Shown in pieces: positions 11,962-23,535 of a stretch of DNA of 52,611 nt. The DNA is from Catenaria anguillulae PL171. Taxonomy: Eukaryota > Blastocladiomycota > Blastocladiomycetes > Blastocladiales > Catenariaceae. The position numbers and the translations under genes were made by a program. The notes under the pieces are model-generated. The model searched no databases and was not told the origin of the DNA. It worked only from the letters and a program-made list of their open reading frames with translations. How positions within the stretch are numbered: the stretch's first letter is position 1; each line of letters starts with the position of its first letter. The stretch is taken from NCBI GenBank assembly GCA_002102555.1, contig MCFL01000173.1, positions 1-52,611 on the forward strand, in the 5' to 3' direction.

Positions 11962-14900
11962 CTACTTGCTGTCCGCGATATAAATGCCTGTAAATGTCGC
12001 TCGCAAAGAGTCGTCCTCCAAATACTTCTTGCACCGCTCCATCATAAGGGAACTCGCCTTGTCCTTGCCATGGGTCAAGACTCGTTCAAAGCCTTCGAGT
12101 GCAGCCTCAAAGTCGGCCTTGTAATACGCGCCTAGCGCGGCCTCGTACTCGACAATCTGGAGCTGCTTGGCCTCTGGGATTGTGTCTCCGACCCGGGAAA
12201 CCAGCTCGTACATGACAATTGGGTTGCGTTTCCCAACAGGACACACCGTGTCCAGCTCGCGTGTCACAAACAGGTCGCGGGTCTCAGCTCGAGTAAAGGC
12301 AGTAATCATGATGGTGACCCCGTAATACTTGGTCAGACCTTCTACGCGAGATGAGAGATTGACTGCGTCGCCAATGCACGAAAACTCCATGCGTTTTTCC
12401 GATCCAATGTTGCCCGACAAGACCTCGCCCGTGTTGATGCCAATGCCAATCGAGATGGTCTTTAGCCCGGCCTTTTGGCGGGCCAAGTTCCATTCGTTCA
12501 AATCGGCAATCATACGCAGAGCCGTGTTGCATGCGTGCACAGCATCGTCGGCACTGACGAATGGAACACCGAAAACGGCCATGACTGTAATTAAATGTCA
12601 ACAAGTGAGTACAGGATCCACTAAACGCGTTGAAACAACGACAGGTGCAAACATACTCGCATCCCCAATGTACTTGTCAAGGATGCCGCTGTTATCAATG
12701 ATTGCATTCACACAGTGCGTAAAGTGCTCGTTGAGCAGCTCAACGACCTGGTTTGGCTTGAGTGATTCGCTGTTTGAAAAACGTCAGTCAGCCGAAAGTC
12801 TGTCTTTGAGGCTGCAAAAGAGGCGACGCACCTGATTTCCGTAAACCCACGCACGTCGCTAAACAGCACAGACACCTGCTTCCTCACGCCGCCCAGCTGT
12901 GCACTGCCCTCTTGCATGACGAGCTTGGCCAGTTCGGGCGACATGTACCGAGAAAGTGTCGACAACGCTCGGCGCTCATTCGAGATATCCTCGATAATCA
13001 CAACCACGCCCTGCCCACCAATGTGCCTCACAATGTTATAGTTGATGATCTTTGTCTGCTTGTTTGCACCACGAAGCTCATAGTCGGACGAGTACGCCGA
13101 CACGCCCGACTGCCAAACGGATCGAATGTCCTGGAGCATCATCTGGTTGTCTTCGCCGAGCCAGGAGTCAATGGACTGCGCTTCCATGATCTCGCGCGTG
13201 GTACCGAGGAAATCCATGAGCCAGGGCCGATTGATCGTGTTCATGCGCAGCTGTTGCGAGAGCGACACGACACAGGGCGAGAGCGACGCGAGAATCGAGT
13301 CGAGATAGTCGCGCATGCGCTCCGTTTGTTGGCTGTTGGGACACATGAGCTGTGAGACGCGACTCAAGTCGCAAACAAAAAGAGAAAAAGACGACATACA
13401 AGAGCACCGACTTCTCTATGGCCACGGCCGCTTGCGCCGAAAAAGCATCAAGAAGCTGCTCATCGTCGGCCGTAAACACACCATTCAACTTGTTGATCAT
13501 TTGGGTCACGCCGACAATTGCACCGTCTGCATTCTTGATGGGCATGCACAAAATGGAACTGGTGCGATACCCAGTGGTCTTGTCCACGTCCTTGTTGAAC
13601 CGCGGATCCGCGTATGCGTCTGGGATATTGATTGGCTGCCCCGTCATGGCCACCGCTCCGGCAATGCCCATGGTTGCAGGGAACCGAATGTTCTTCATTT
13701 GACCTTCCTTGTCGGGAATCTGCGACCAAAGCTCCTTCTTTTCCTCATCCAGCAAAAACAAGGTACACCGATCCGCACCGAGCAACTCGCGTGCTCCACG
13801 CATGATTTCTTGAATCAAGGCAGACAGCTCCAACTGGCTGGACAAGTGGCGGGTCGTGTCGAGTAGCACCTCGACCTTCTTTTGCGTCTTTTTCATGTCG
13901 TCGTACGACGCCGCGTTGGACACTATCATTTCGGTCTGGATACGGAGAATCCGGAACAAAAAGTCGTCCTCGTGCGAGAACGGGTGGCGGCGCATGCCAA
14001 ACGGTAAATTGAGCCGTGTTGGTGGAGTACTCGGAGTCGAGGGTTGCGTGCCATTGTTGTTGGCGTTGTTTACAGCTGCCGCCACAGCCAACCCTCGCTC
14101 GCTTGGTGTTGAGGCGGCGCCGCCGGTGCCTGCTCCGCCAAGCTTATTCAGCGCAACCAAACACCCGAGCGGCCTGCCATCCGAATGCCGAAGCGGAATC
14201 GCCAACAGGCCAACAACCGGTTGCATGCCGAGCCCGTCCACCTCGCTGTCAACGGCGGCCGCGTCAGCTTCCGAGTTGCGAATGTTGATCATGCAGTCCC
14301 GCTCAATGCACAAGCTGGCAATGCCACGGCCAAAAGCGAACCGCTGGCCGAGCTGGTACTTGAAAGGCAATTGTCTACCTGAAGCCGCCACACCCGCCGC
14401 GCCACTGCCCACCCCAGATCCCGAGGAAGATACCGATACAGCCAACAGGTCTTTTGTGCTGCTCCTCGTCGACGCAGCCACGGCAGTGCCTGCCCCACAC
14501 GTACTCCCCAATGCAACAGGTGTGACATTTGGCGACAAGGCGGCACTCTCGAGAATCAATTCCTTGCGCGTGTGATCCATGAAATACACATAAGCAATCT
14601 CGGCGTGCATGATATCGATTGTCTCTTCGAGCAACTTGCGCATTGCGCTCTTCATTTCCAGCTCGACAGAGTAGGTGGACACGGTGAGCAAGCGGCCAAC
14701 TTTGGCAAATAGAATCAGCAATTGCTTGACCGTGTTTGTGCGCTCCTCCTTGTCCATCTTTTCAACATAGTCGAGAAATCGCGAGTCGAGATAGTTGCTC
14801 AACAGGCTGTCAATGAGATTGTCTTCCGAGTGTGCGGCCATGCCCGCGTGGCCGTCAAGGAGTTTGTCGGCTTTGCCGAGGTACCGTCGCTGAAAGTCTT

Positions 14901-16773
14901 GCGATGAAAAGGACAGCTTGGAGAGCACGTCCGAGTCCGAGTCGGTGTCAGTGTCCGAGGTGGCTGCTGTTGAGCCGAGCGGACGTGGGGACGAGGTGAC
15001 AGCTAGCGCATTGAGCGAGGCGCTTTGCATGTGAGAGCCGGCGCTCAGGCGGGTCGGGAGTGAAGGCGAGGGGCTGAGAGAGTTGTTGGGAGAGCGGGTT
15101 GTCGAGTAAGAGGAGAGGGTGCCTGTTTACAGAAAAACGTGAGATGGTAAGCCCGGGAGCAAAGCGGACAGAGAATGACGCACCCTGCTGAGCCTTTGGA
15201 TCTGTTGTGACCGTCATTGTCGCTACTGCAGCCGCTTGCAAAATAGTGGACAGTCCGCCAAGTGACGCGACGGTGGCCGTAACGGATTCTGTATGGTACG
15301 GACGACCTTGTGAGTTAGATGTTTTCTGGCATGCGTTACACAACCCAGATGAGTAGCAAGGGTACCATTCATCTGATTGAGATTGTTGAAGAGCTGAAAT
15401 AACTTTGAGCATATGGCCGGCATACTTGCATACGCTTTGAGCAGGGCAAGCAAACGTGTCAAGAATGCGGTTTCTGCTCCGACCTTGGATAAAGATGTCA
15501 CTATTGAGCAAAGTGTGAGTTCAAAAATACATTTCCGCGGCAAGACACAACGAACCAACACACCAGAGTTGTTGGACAGTCTCAACAATGCACTCACGGC
15601 CTTGAGTACCTGATCCGCGTCCGATGCATTCATGAATGCTTCAACCGCTGCCACATCATCCTCAACTGACTCGCCCGACGCGGCCGATATGTGCATTTGC
15701 GGCACTGTGGCTGATCCTTCGCCAAGCACGTCCGACGATGGCCCCGTTGGATTAGGCACAGCCGATGTGTCCTGTCGTGGATGAGGAACCAGGCTGAGCA
15801 GATCCGAGATGGATGAAAAGGACGACGATTTGATGGGCATGGCTTTGGTGACAGCCAAGCGTGATTTTCCCGCGGATCCGTATGGTCGAGATGTGGGTGA
15901 CGGCGAGCTTGTTCTCGGCGGCCGTACAGAGGCCGAGGTCGGTCGACCAAATGCCGATGAAGCAGCAGCAGTACTAGGACGTCCGCGACTCGAGACCATT
16001 GTGTTGCTTGATGCAGCCGGGGAGCCGGCGGATGGAGGACTGATTGTGACTGTGGCGCCGGCCGAATTGGGGCGAATACTGGTATTGTGTGGATTTGTAG
16101 GTGAGACACCCTTGCGGTTGAGCGACGAAGTGCCCGGACGCTTGTGGGCGAGTGGGGATCCGATCGGCGACGAAGCGGCAGAGGAGCCAGACGATGATGT
16201 GGACGTGACCGGTGACCTTTGGGCGAAAGAACGGTACGCTGAGGTTTGAGGAAACTGTTTGAGTGGCTCGCGTGGCTTGAGAGGCGCAATGTAGGGTAGC
16301 GTTGAGTCCGAGTTGGACGGTTGCAAAGTTGATTTCTTGGTTTGTTGTTCGCGGGTTGGGTTTGTTTGACGCGTCACGATGGGACTGGCCAAACTTGACG
16401 TGTATGAACGCGATGTTCCACCTGAAGTGGGTGAAGGTTGGCGAAATTGTGCCAGAGGTTCAATACTTGTAGCCCCTGAAGATCCCGAATGTGGAGCTGT
16501 CGGTAAAGGAGGTGGAGACGGATGGAGAGGCAAGGCACTGGTTCCCTCGATGGCAGACAAGCGCGATTGGGTATGGGTGCAGGTGGTATCACGAGCTACT
16601 GAGGCCGATATTGCTCTGGGTGGCCGATGAAACTTGAGGTCGGAGCCCACATAGTCGACGAGGTGGGTTGGATGGTTCGCTGATGCGGCAATGGGAACAA
16701 CGCTCGAGGACTTCGAGGCTGTGACGCTTGCGGTCACAGCATCAGCGGAAGCTTGAGCCGACGAATGTGACAT
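11962..16773 (-). CDS. GAF-GAF-PAS class III adenylyl cyclase with long disordered N-terminus
   Basis: Predicted soluble enzyme making cAMP from ATP. Exons 16773-15564, 15500-15366, 15306-15184, 15122-13400, 13332-12832, 12769-12657 and 12584-11962 keep phase and give about 1475 aa. Residues 1-350 are Ser/Pro/Thr-rich. Then come a helical segment, GAF1 (about 615-850, with Ser/Gly insertions), GAF2 (about 900-1065, containing ADRCTLFLLDEEKKELW and INIPDAYADPRFN), a PAS-like unit (CVVSLSQQLRMNTINRPWL) and the cyclase domain. Both metal Asp residues are present (FSDVRGFTEI, YIGDAIMAVFG). The purine-site positions read Lys (DKYIGD) and Ser (EFSCIGD), which favours ATP over GTP. SEKRMEF resembles bacterial CyaB-type enzymes. 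A helical tail follows. No TM segment was seen. It shares a divergent promoter with eIF2A. Confidence 0.9.
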
Positions 16774-17621
16774 AATATTTGCCTGCGTTGCATTTACTGC
16801 TCAAAATGCAGAGAGAGCGACTCAAGGACGAGTCAAGGCTGGGCTGGACTGGGAACGACTCGCTCTGTCGGCTCATACGGTACAGTGTGATGGCCTTCGT
16901 GGCTGTGCCTGCGAACAGAGATCTGGAGCACAGGACACTCCTGCGGACAGACTTGACAATGCCACTGTGTTTTCTGGAGCGATATCAATACCCAGATCGG
17001 TCCGTCTTTGTGCTCTGCATTGATTGCCACCGCCCCAAGAGAACCATACGATAAACATGCCTGTGTTTCGTTCGATATGCCCACGAAAAGAACAGCAGCT
17101 TCGGCCGACATTCTAGAACACGAAATCTCACCTGACGAGCACGTGCCGCATCACCTCTCAAGTCTTTCGTTGTGTTGGCCTCGGCTGGCGATCCGCTGGT
17201 CTGTATAATGCCAGCAGCAGGCTCTCGACGACGAAACCTTGCCTGACGCTAAAGCAATCGATCGAGCTCGGCCAACCTCAAGCATTCCATTGCGCTGTGC
17301 TGTGCTGTACCGCGCCCGCCAACCCACACAGTCTGCCGCCGTCCCGTCCCGTCCCGACGCCGCCCCTCCACCGCAATCCACTTGCACACTTGGACCCGAA
17401 TCATCTCGCTGTGATTTCACCATCCGTCCGCTGGTTGCTTGGTTGATTCGCTCGACCGCTCTCTTGTTCTTGCACTCCTCGCCCTTCGCGATCCGCTCAA
17501 ACGATCCCGTGCTCTCCCCGATTCCGCCGAAACTTCGCGCCAGCTGGCTTTCTGGCATCATCCTTCCATTTCATTCCCGCACCCTGACTCGATCGGCTCG
17601 CCCATCGACTCTATACTCGAC
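16774..17621. other. Divergent promoter between cyclase and eIF2A
   Basis: About 850 bp separate two outward-facing starts. The eIF2A-proximal half (17280-17620) is C/T-rich on the plus strand, as in many fungal promoters and 5' leaders. No supported open frame, repeat or RNA gene was found. Confidence 0.5.
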
Positions 17622-19596
17622 ATGACCAGCTACGCCGTCACCTGTACGTTTGCACTTTATAGCATTTTTGAGCGTGACCCTGTCCGGATATCCCGCTGAC
17701 TCATGTCCCTCTGCAATCTATTACCCTGCCAACACAGACCGCAGCGGCACCGAAGTGGCCGCCTGCAACCCGGCCGCCGTTGATTCGTCGTTGCCCGTGC
17801 CATTTTCGCGCCAGGGCAACTTCCGCGCCTTTGTGCAAAGTAAAACGGGCAACCTGGTTGCCTGCGTGTCGACCGAGGGCCTCACCGTGACCGATCTTAC
17901 GTCCAACACGGAAATCTACTCGTTCCAGCAAAAGGGCATCATTGAGGTGTCCATGTCGCCCAAGGGCACGTATGTGTGCACCTGGGAACGCCAAGCCAAG
18001 CCCGATCCTGCCACCAACCGGCCACACATGAACCTGCTCATTCACAATGTCTTGACCAAGGAAGTCATTGCCCGCCATCCGCACAAGAACCAGGCGTCAT
18101 GGATCCCGCAATGGTCCGACGACGAATCCCTTTACGGCCGACTTTCGGGCACCTCGGATGTCACGTTTTACGTGACGATTGGACCCAATGCGGGCGCCGC
18201 CTTCAAATTGCGTGGCGCGACCAACATTGCCGACTACTCCATTTCGCCCGGCAACAACCCGCACGTTGTTGTGTTTATCCCCGAAGACAAGCGCGGCACC
18301 CCCGCCATTGTCAAGATGTTTTCTCTTGGCAACTTCCAGAACCCAACATCGGCAAAGACGTTTTACAAGGCAGACAAGGTCAAGTTTGTTTGGAACCACT
18401 TGGGCACGGGTGTGCTGGTGCTGACGTCGACCGAGGTGGATTCCACGGGACAGTCGTACTATGGCGAAAACAACTTGTACTACATGTCGACGGCGGGCAA
18501 CTGGGACTGCCGCGTAGCACTCGACAAGGAGGGCCCCATCCACGATCTCGCGTGGGCGCCCAACGGCCGCGAATTCGCAGTCATTTACGGGTTCATGCCG
18601 TCAAAGACCATGATGTTCAACTACAAGGCCGACCCGGTGTTTGACTTTGGAACGGCCGCGCGCAACACGCTCGCGTTCTCGCCCAACGGACGTATCTTGC
18701 TGATTGGCGGGTTTGGCAACTTGCCCGGCGAGTTTGAGCTGTGGGACTTGTCCAAGACGCTCAAGCTGGCCAACCTGTCGTCGCCCAACGCTACGCAAAT
18801 CACGTGGTCGCCCGACGGCCGGCACTTGCTTACGGCCACGCTGTCGCCGCGCTTGCGTGTCGACAACGGATGGAAGGTATGGCATTACCGCGGCGTGTGT
18901 GTCGCCAAGCACGACGTCAAGGAGCTGTTCCAGATCGAATGGCGGCCAGTCAACTCGGCGGGGCCCAACATTGAGCAGTGGGCTCGACGCGAGCTGTCTC
19001 CTGCGCCCGCCGGCATTCAAGGCGTGGGTGCTGCCAAGCCCAAGTCGGTCGGCGGGGCATACCGGCCGCCATCGGCGCGCATGGGTGGTGCCGCGAGAAG
19101 TGTCCCCGGTGCCGCGTTTGTCGAAACCAGTGGCGGCAACAAGAGTCCCGGCCTGCGTGGCGGACCCAGGCAAGTGCCCGGCATGACACCGCCACCAGGC
19201 GCAAACGCCAACGGTAACGTGGGTGCTCGCGGCGGCAGCGCCGCAAGTGCCAACGGTAATGGCGGGCGCAACTCGCCGCGGCCCGGCCAGCAGTTGCGCG
19301 CCCAGGGGGGTGCGTCGTCGCCCATGTCTGCAGGCCAGCCGCCACGGAGCGGCACCAGTTCGCCTGCTGCGCCACCGTCGCCCGCCGGGTCTGCTGGCGG
19401 CGGTGGTGGGGCGGGCGAGCCCGGCGCTGAGAAGCGCATTCAGACGCTCACAAAGAAGCTCAAGCAGATCCAGGGGCTCAAGCAAAAGATGTCGAATGGC
19501 GAGCGGCTCGATCAGGCGCAGCAAAAGAAGGTGGCGAGCGAGGGCGATGTCAGGACAGAGTTGGCCTTGTTGGGCGTGACGCAGTTGTCGATTTGA
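17622..19596 (+). CDS. EIF2A: Eukaryotic translation initiation factor 2A (eIF2A)
   Basis: A beta-propeller protein that can bring initiator tRNA to the 40S subunit independently of the eIF2 complex; cytoplasmic. Exon 1 (17622-17643) encodes MTSYAVT and joins exon 2 (17738-19596) in phase 1, for about 626 aa. The propeller core is recognisable from motifs such as VSMSPKGTYVCTWER, DYSISPGNNPHVVVFIPE, DLAWAPNGREFAVIYGFMP, TLAFSPNGRILLIGGFGN and ITWSPDGRHLLTATLSPRLR followed by VDNGWKVWHY. A Gly/Ala/Pro/Ser-rich low-complexity stretch (about residues 450-570) precedes the conserved helical C-terminus (KRIQTLTKKLKQIQGLKQK). A longer in-frame reading from 17650 would start inside the intron and lacks the conserved N-terminus. 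It converges on Cdc42. Confidence 0.93.
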
Positions 19597-20343
19597 TCTC
19601 AAGGAGCGCAGGTGGGGTGAGATTGGTTAGTTCTACTACTACTTGTTTCGTTGCTTTTTTTTTTTGTTTTTCATTGTTCCTTCTTTTTTCTTGTTGTCCC
19701 TTTTGCCATTTCGCTGTTTCTTTTCAGTTTCGTTTGCCTCCCTACCCTTCTCTTCACGGTTGTTACAATACATGCTTGCTGGACCCCACCCAATACGACC
19801 GATGTATGTGTATATGATAGAGAGCCGGAAATCAAACTACAGGAATGCTTGGCAACACCAACAATTTCCACTTTTCAAGAGATGAAAACACAAAACAAAA
19901 CAAAACAACGAAAACAAAAGAGGGGCCCTGCCACCAAATGATTGGCAAACGTGGAGCTCGAGAGGGGGCTGTCGGGATGTATAATGTGGGGGAGGAAAGT
20001 AGGGAGGAGGGTGGTAAGGACTTGTTGGGCGGGCAACGATATGTTCCAACGTGAACGTGGACGGAGTGCGCCGAGGTGTGTGAAGACCAAAGTCGAGACG
20101 GGGAAAAAGAAAACGCTAATGGAAAAAGAAAACATCGCAACGCAAAGCGGCAAGCGACAGCAAAAAGAATAAGGGACAGAAAAGAAAAGAGGGCGATGTG
20201 TGCGGGACAAAGAGACACAAGAAGAGTAACAGTGAAACAAGGAGACGAGTGCGTCAGGTGCAGAAAAAAAAGTGAGGCAGGCTTGGCGGGTCAGATGCCA
20301 TCCAACCACTCTGGCCGCCGACGAAAGAGCAGAAGGGACTTGT
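19597..20343. other. Convergent 3' region of eIF2A and Cdc42
   Basis: About 750 bp between two gene ends. It holds a T-rich run after 19650 and an A-rich run near 19885-19917, which suit 3' untranslated regions of the two converging genes. No gene was found. Confidence 0.5.
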
Positions 20344-21162
20344 TTACATGATCAAACACTTCTTCTTCTTTGATGTCTTGACGACCGGTGGCGCCAAAGC
20401 AGCGACAATGGCTTCATCAAACACATTCTTCAACCCCCTCTGCGTGAGCGCCGAACATTCGACATACTTTTCCATGCCGAGTTCTCGTGCAAGCTGCTCG
20501 CCCTGGGCGACGGAAATGGGCGCCTGCCTCTGCCGTGCGAGTTTGTCCTTGGTGCCCTGATCGTCACGCAAATCCACCTGGGTGCCGACGAGCAAGCAGG
20601 GAACACCTGGGCAGTGGTGGCGCACTTCTGGGTACCACTTTTCGCGCACGTTTTCAAACGACGACGGGGATACGACAGAGAAGCAAACGAGAAAGACGTC
20701 GGTTTGTGGGTAAGAGAGTGGGCGCAGGCGATCGTAATCTTCTTGACCGGCAGTATCAAAGAGTCCGAGCGTATAGGGCTCTTCGCCAATCATGACCGTC
20801 ACGGCATAGTTGTCGAAGACGGTGGGCACGTATTCCGAGGGAAATTTGTTGGTTGTGTACGAAATGAGCAGGCAAGTCTAGGGCAAATCGAGTCCGACCG
20901 ACGCGATGGGATACATGTGCGGGTTCGAATTGCGTTGAAAAGCGAGAGACGACAAAGGTAGCGTTGTGGAAAGTGAATTGTAGCGTTTGAGGGACCGCGT
21001 GAAAGGATGGATGGATGGATGGATGGATGGATACACGCACACGGCAAAAATGAAATGGCACAGGGTTAGCGACCATGTGTCAAGCAAAGACGGAAAGCGA
21101 GGACATGGAAATACCTTTCCGACGGCACCATCACCGACAACGACACATTTGATGGTCTGCAT
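20344..21162 (-). CDS. CDC42: Cdc42 Rho-family GTPase
   Basis: Small GTPase that sets cell polarity and actin organisation at the membrane. Exons 21162-21115 and 20877-20344 give 193 aa, the usual length. The P-loop is GDGAVGKT, split by the only intron exactly between Lys and Thr. Switch I carries YVPTVFDNY, switch [21 protein letters not shown], and the nucleotide-binding TQVDL replaces the Ras TKxD as in Rho proteins. [16 protein letters not shown] and [13 protein letters not shown] separate Cdc42 from Rac and Rho. A polybasic stretch (KTSKKKK) precedes the prenylation box CLIM. The intron is long for this window (237 nt) and holds a GGAT microsatellite. Nothing suggests decay. Confidence 0.96.
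21005..21032. repeat. (GGAT)7 microsatellite in the Cdc42 intron
   Basis: Seven perfect GGAT units lie inside the single intron of the Cdc42 gene (ATCC units in the transcript). The repeat probably contributes to the unusual length of that intron. Confidence 0.95.
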
Positions 21163-22329
21163 GATGAATCAAGGAACTGACAAGGTGCGATGGCGCGAAA
21201 GCGAAAAAAAAAGTGTTGAAATAGCGCTACACATGGTTAACGGGAGCTTTGATGAGCCGCCAATCCTGAAAACCGAGGGGGCACGGGTAGAGTAACAATA
21301 ATCTTGCGATTTGCGTTGCCAGCGCGACTCTGCTGCTGCTGCTGCTGCTTCTGGTATGGTCGGTTGGCGAGTGTCGGTCGATGCTGGGTGCTAGGCGAAA
21401 AGTACACCTTCGGTCGACGAAAGGCACGACGGCGATGGAAAGCAGGATGATATGGGTGGGGCACTGGTCCCGGTTTAAAATCAGAGCAAATGGCTGTGGT
21501 TAACTCGGGTGGCGGCGGTTCAACGAGCCACTTATAGGCCTGATCCGAAAAGGGTGATATTGTGATGGACAACCGGCTTTTGGGTGTTGCTTGCAGCGGT
21601 AATGGCATTGGAAGGAGCGGCAGCCGACAGCAGCAGCAGCAGAATCGGGAGGCGGACGGTGCGGCCTAGCAAGGCAACAGAGCAAGAGGGATCCATGACA
21701 TGTGGCCGGTGTCGGTGTCGGATCGGGGCGGGGAGTGCTTCATGGGATACATACGGGGCGGCCGGCAAGAGAGAATGGAGTGGATCCGGTGCGGAGACGG
21801 ATTGCGCAGAGCTGCCGTTGCGATACTAATGATGTGGTGATACTTAATGGCTGTACATTATACTGTGTTTATCGTTTACGAGTGCCGGCAGTGATGCACA
21901 AAAGGAAAAGTGGGCGAAGGCGCCATCGCATTGGTATATCTCCAAATCTTTTTTTTTTTTGCCCTTTCGCGATGGCCCATCTCCTCTCAACCAATCACAG
22001 CACGCCCGCCACCGAACCGCACCCTTGTGGTCTATGCAAGTCGCTGGCCACGGCCAAGTTACCGGTATGTACAGGCAAATGGGTGCCGTGTTGTGTTCGC
22101 AGCTGCCAACGCCCACCGCCAACCTTGGTCTAACGATATCGTCACCTGTATCCTCACGTCACGTGCTGCCGCCCAAGAGCCACATGTGGGACTGCGATCC
22201 CCCCACTCCCACTCCCATTGCCCATCGTCTGGTGGCGCGGCAGAACGTTCGCAGCAGCGCGTGACCTCCTCGCACTACCGTAAAGACACACGGGCACTGC
22301 AAACATCGGATCGTTTCGACGTAACAACC
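21163..22329. other. Divergent region between Cdc42 and four-TM gene
   Basis: About 1.2 kb between two outward-facing starts. It holds short CTG/CAG runs (21331-21349 and near 21628-21641) and a T-run near 21949-21960. Overlapping open frames on both strands have no recognisable content. Confidence 0.45.
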
Positions 22330-23055
22330 ATGCCAGACACAATACCACGTCCCCCGCGGCGTCACAGTGCCCCACCGGCTGCACCTATCCCGCGCAACCG
22401 CCCGTACTGCCCGTGCTTCTGCCCCTGTCAATGGATCTTTGGGCTGCTGTGCCCTACGCCCTTGTTCTCGTACCGCACGCTCCTCCTGCTCGTCCACGGC
22501 GCATTCGCGCTGGTCTTTGGCCTGTCATGCGCCCTCATTTCGCTTGCCCTGTACATGCTCACGTCTTCGCCCGACAACCGCGTCGACGACAACAACAACA
22601 CACTCCCCGATTTCGCATTGTGGGCGCTCGGTGCAGTGCTTGTGTTTGTCAATGGCGCATTTTACCTGTCGTTCTGGGCCTGGAACGGCGTGCGCTCGCG
22701 CGACTACGACTCGCTCCAGTACACGTGGGCCACCGTCACGGGGTTGTTGTGGGCGATCGAGGTGGCCGTGGCCGCCGCTGCGCAATGGGGTATGCTGGGC
22801 GTCTTGACCCAGTACCTTGAGATTGTGTTTCGGGATTACTCCATGGATGCGGCAGGGATGCCGTTGCAATTGGACAGCGACGGATCAGAGTCGACTTGGG
22901 CTTCATGGAAGTGGACGGCGTTTCGAGGTTTACTGATTGTGGCAACAGTCAAGTGGGCGCAATCCGAGCAAGCAAACGCAGATGCAGTTGAGGGTGAAGA
23001 CGAGGCATTGGTTTCTCGGTCGCCGCAGAGGCGCGCCAGACAGGTCAGTAGGTAA
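22330..23055 (+). CDS. Orphan four-transmembrane protein
   Basis: A single-exon frame of 241 aa from an ATG in good context (CAACCATGCC). After a Pro/Arg-rich lead there is a cysteine cluster (RPYCPCFCPCQW) directly before the first membrane segment, a typical palmitoylation setting. Four hydrophobic segments follow: LLLLVHGAFALVFGLSCALI, FALWALGAVLVFVNGAFYLS, VTGLLWAIEVAVAAAAQWGM and a weaker WTAFRGLLIVATVKW. An Asp/Asn-rich loop (DNRVDDNNN) lies between segments 1 and 2, and the tail is acidic then basic. I recognise no family. The frame stays open upstream to 21910, but that part is not protein-like. Confidence 0.65.
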   Translation: MPDTIPRPPRRHSAPPAAPIPRNRPYCPCFCPCQWIFGLLCPTPLFSYRTLLLLVHGAFALVFGLSCALISLALYMLTSSPDNRVDDNNNTLPDFALWALGAVLVFVNGAFYLSFWAWNGVRSRDYDSLQYTWATVTGLLWAIEVAVAAAAQWGMLGVLTQYLEIVFRDYSMDAAGMPLQLDSDGSESTWASWKWTAFRGLLIVATVKWAQSEQANADAVEGEDEALVSRSPQRRARQVSR

Positions 23056-23535
23056 ATGTGTTTTAAGGTCGAGGTTCATTTGTGGTGTCCATGTACTTCC
23101 GCCATCTCAATGCAATTGAGCCTGTCTGGGTTGGCAACGGTTCTCGATTTAAGTTTCATTCGAGCTAGGTTCCACACATTTTCCATACTGCTCCGTGCGC
23201 TACTCGGCTTTACGATCGGCCAGTCCACAACAGTTTACTCTCACCCTGTACAGTATCGAACTTGACGCGAGACATTACGTACATCCATGATGACGACACA
23301 ATCGCACCTCGCCCTTTCCGTCGACCGTTGCATCAGGTTCGCAATGGCCTTATCACGGTTTGCCTGCCTTTTGATTCTCGAACTGAATGTACATACAATA
23401 CCGCAAGGTTATACTTGCAACTGCCGGGAAAACATTCGAAGGCCAAGCCAGCCAAGTGATCTTGTTGGCATTTGGTGTCCGTCTTCCTGCCACCACTCTG
23501 TCTTTTCAATTTGAATAAAGACGACTCTGGTTTCC
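23056..23535. other. Intergenic upstream of DDHD gene
   Basis: About 480 bp between two genes in the same orientation. It should contain the 3' end of the four-TM transcript and the promoter of the lipase gene. No gene or repeat was seen. Confidence 0.5.
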
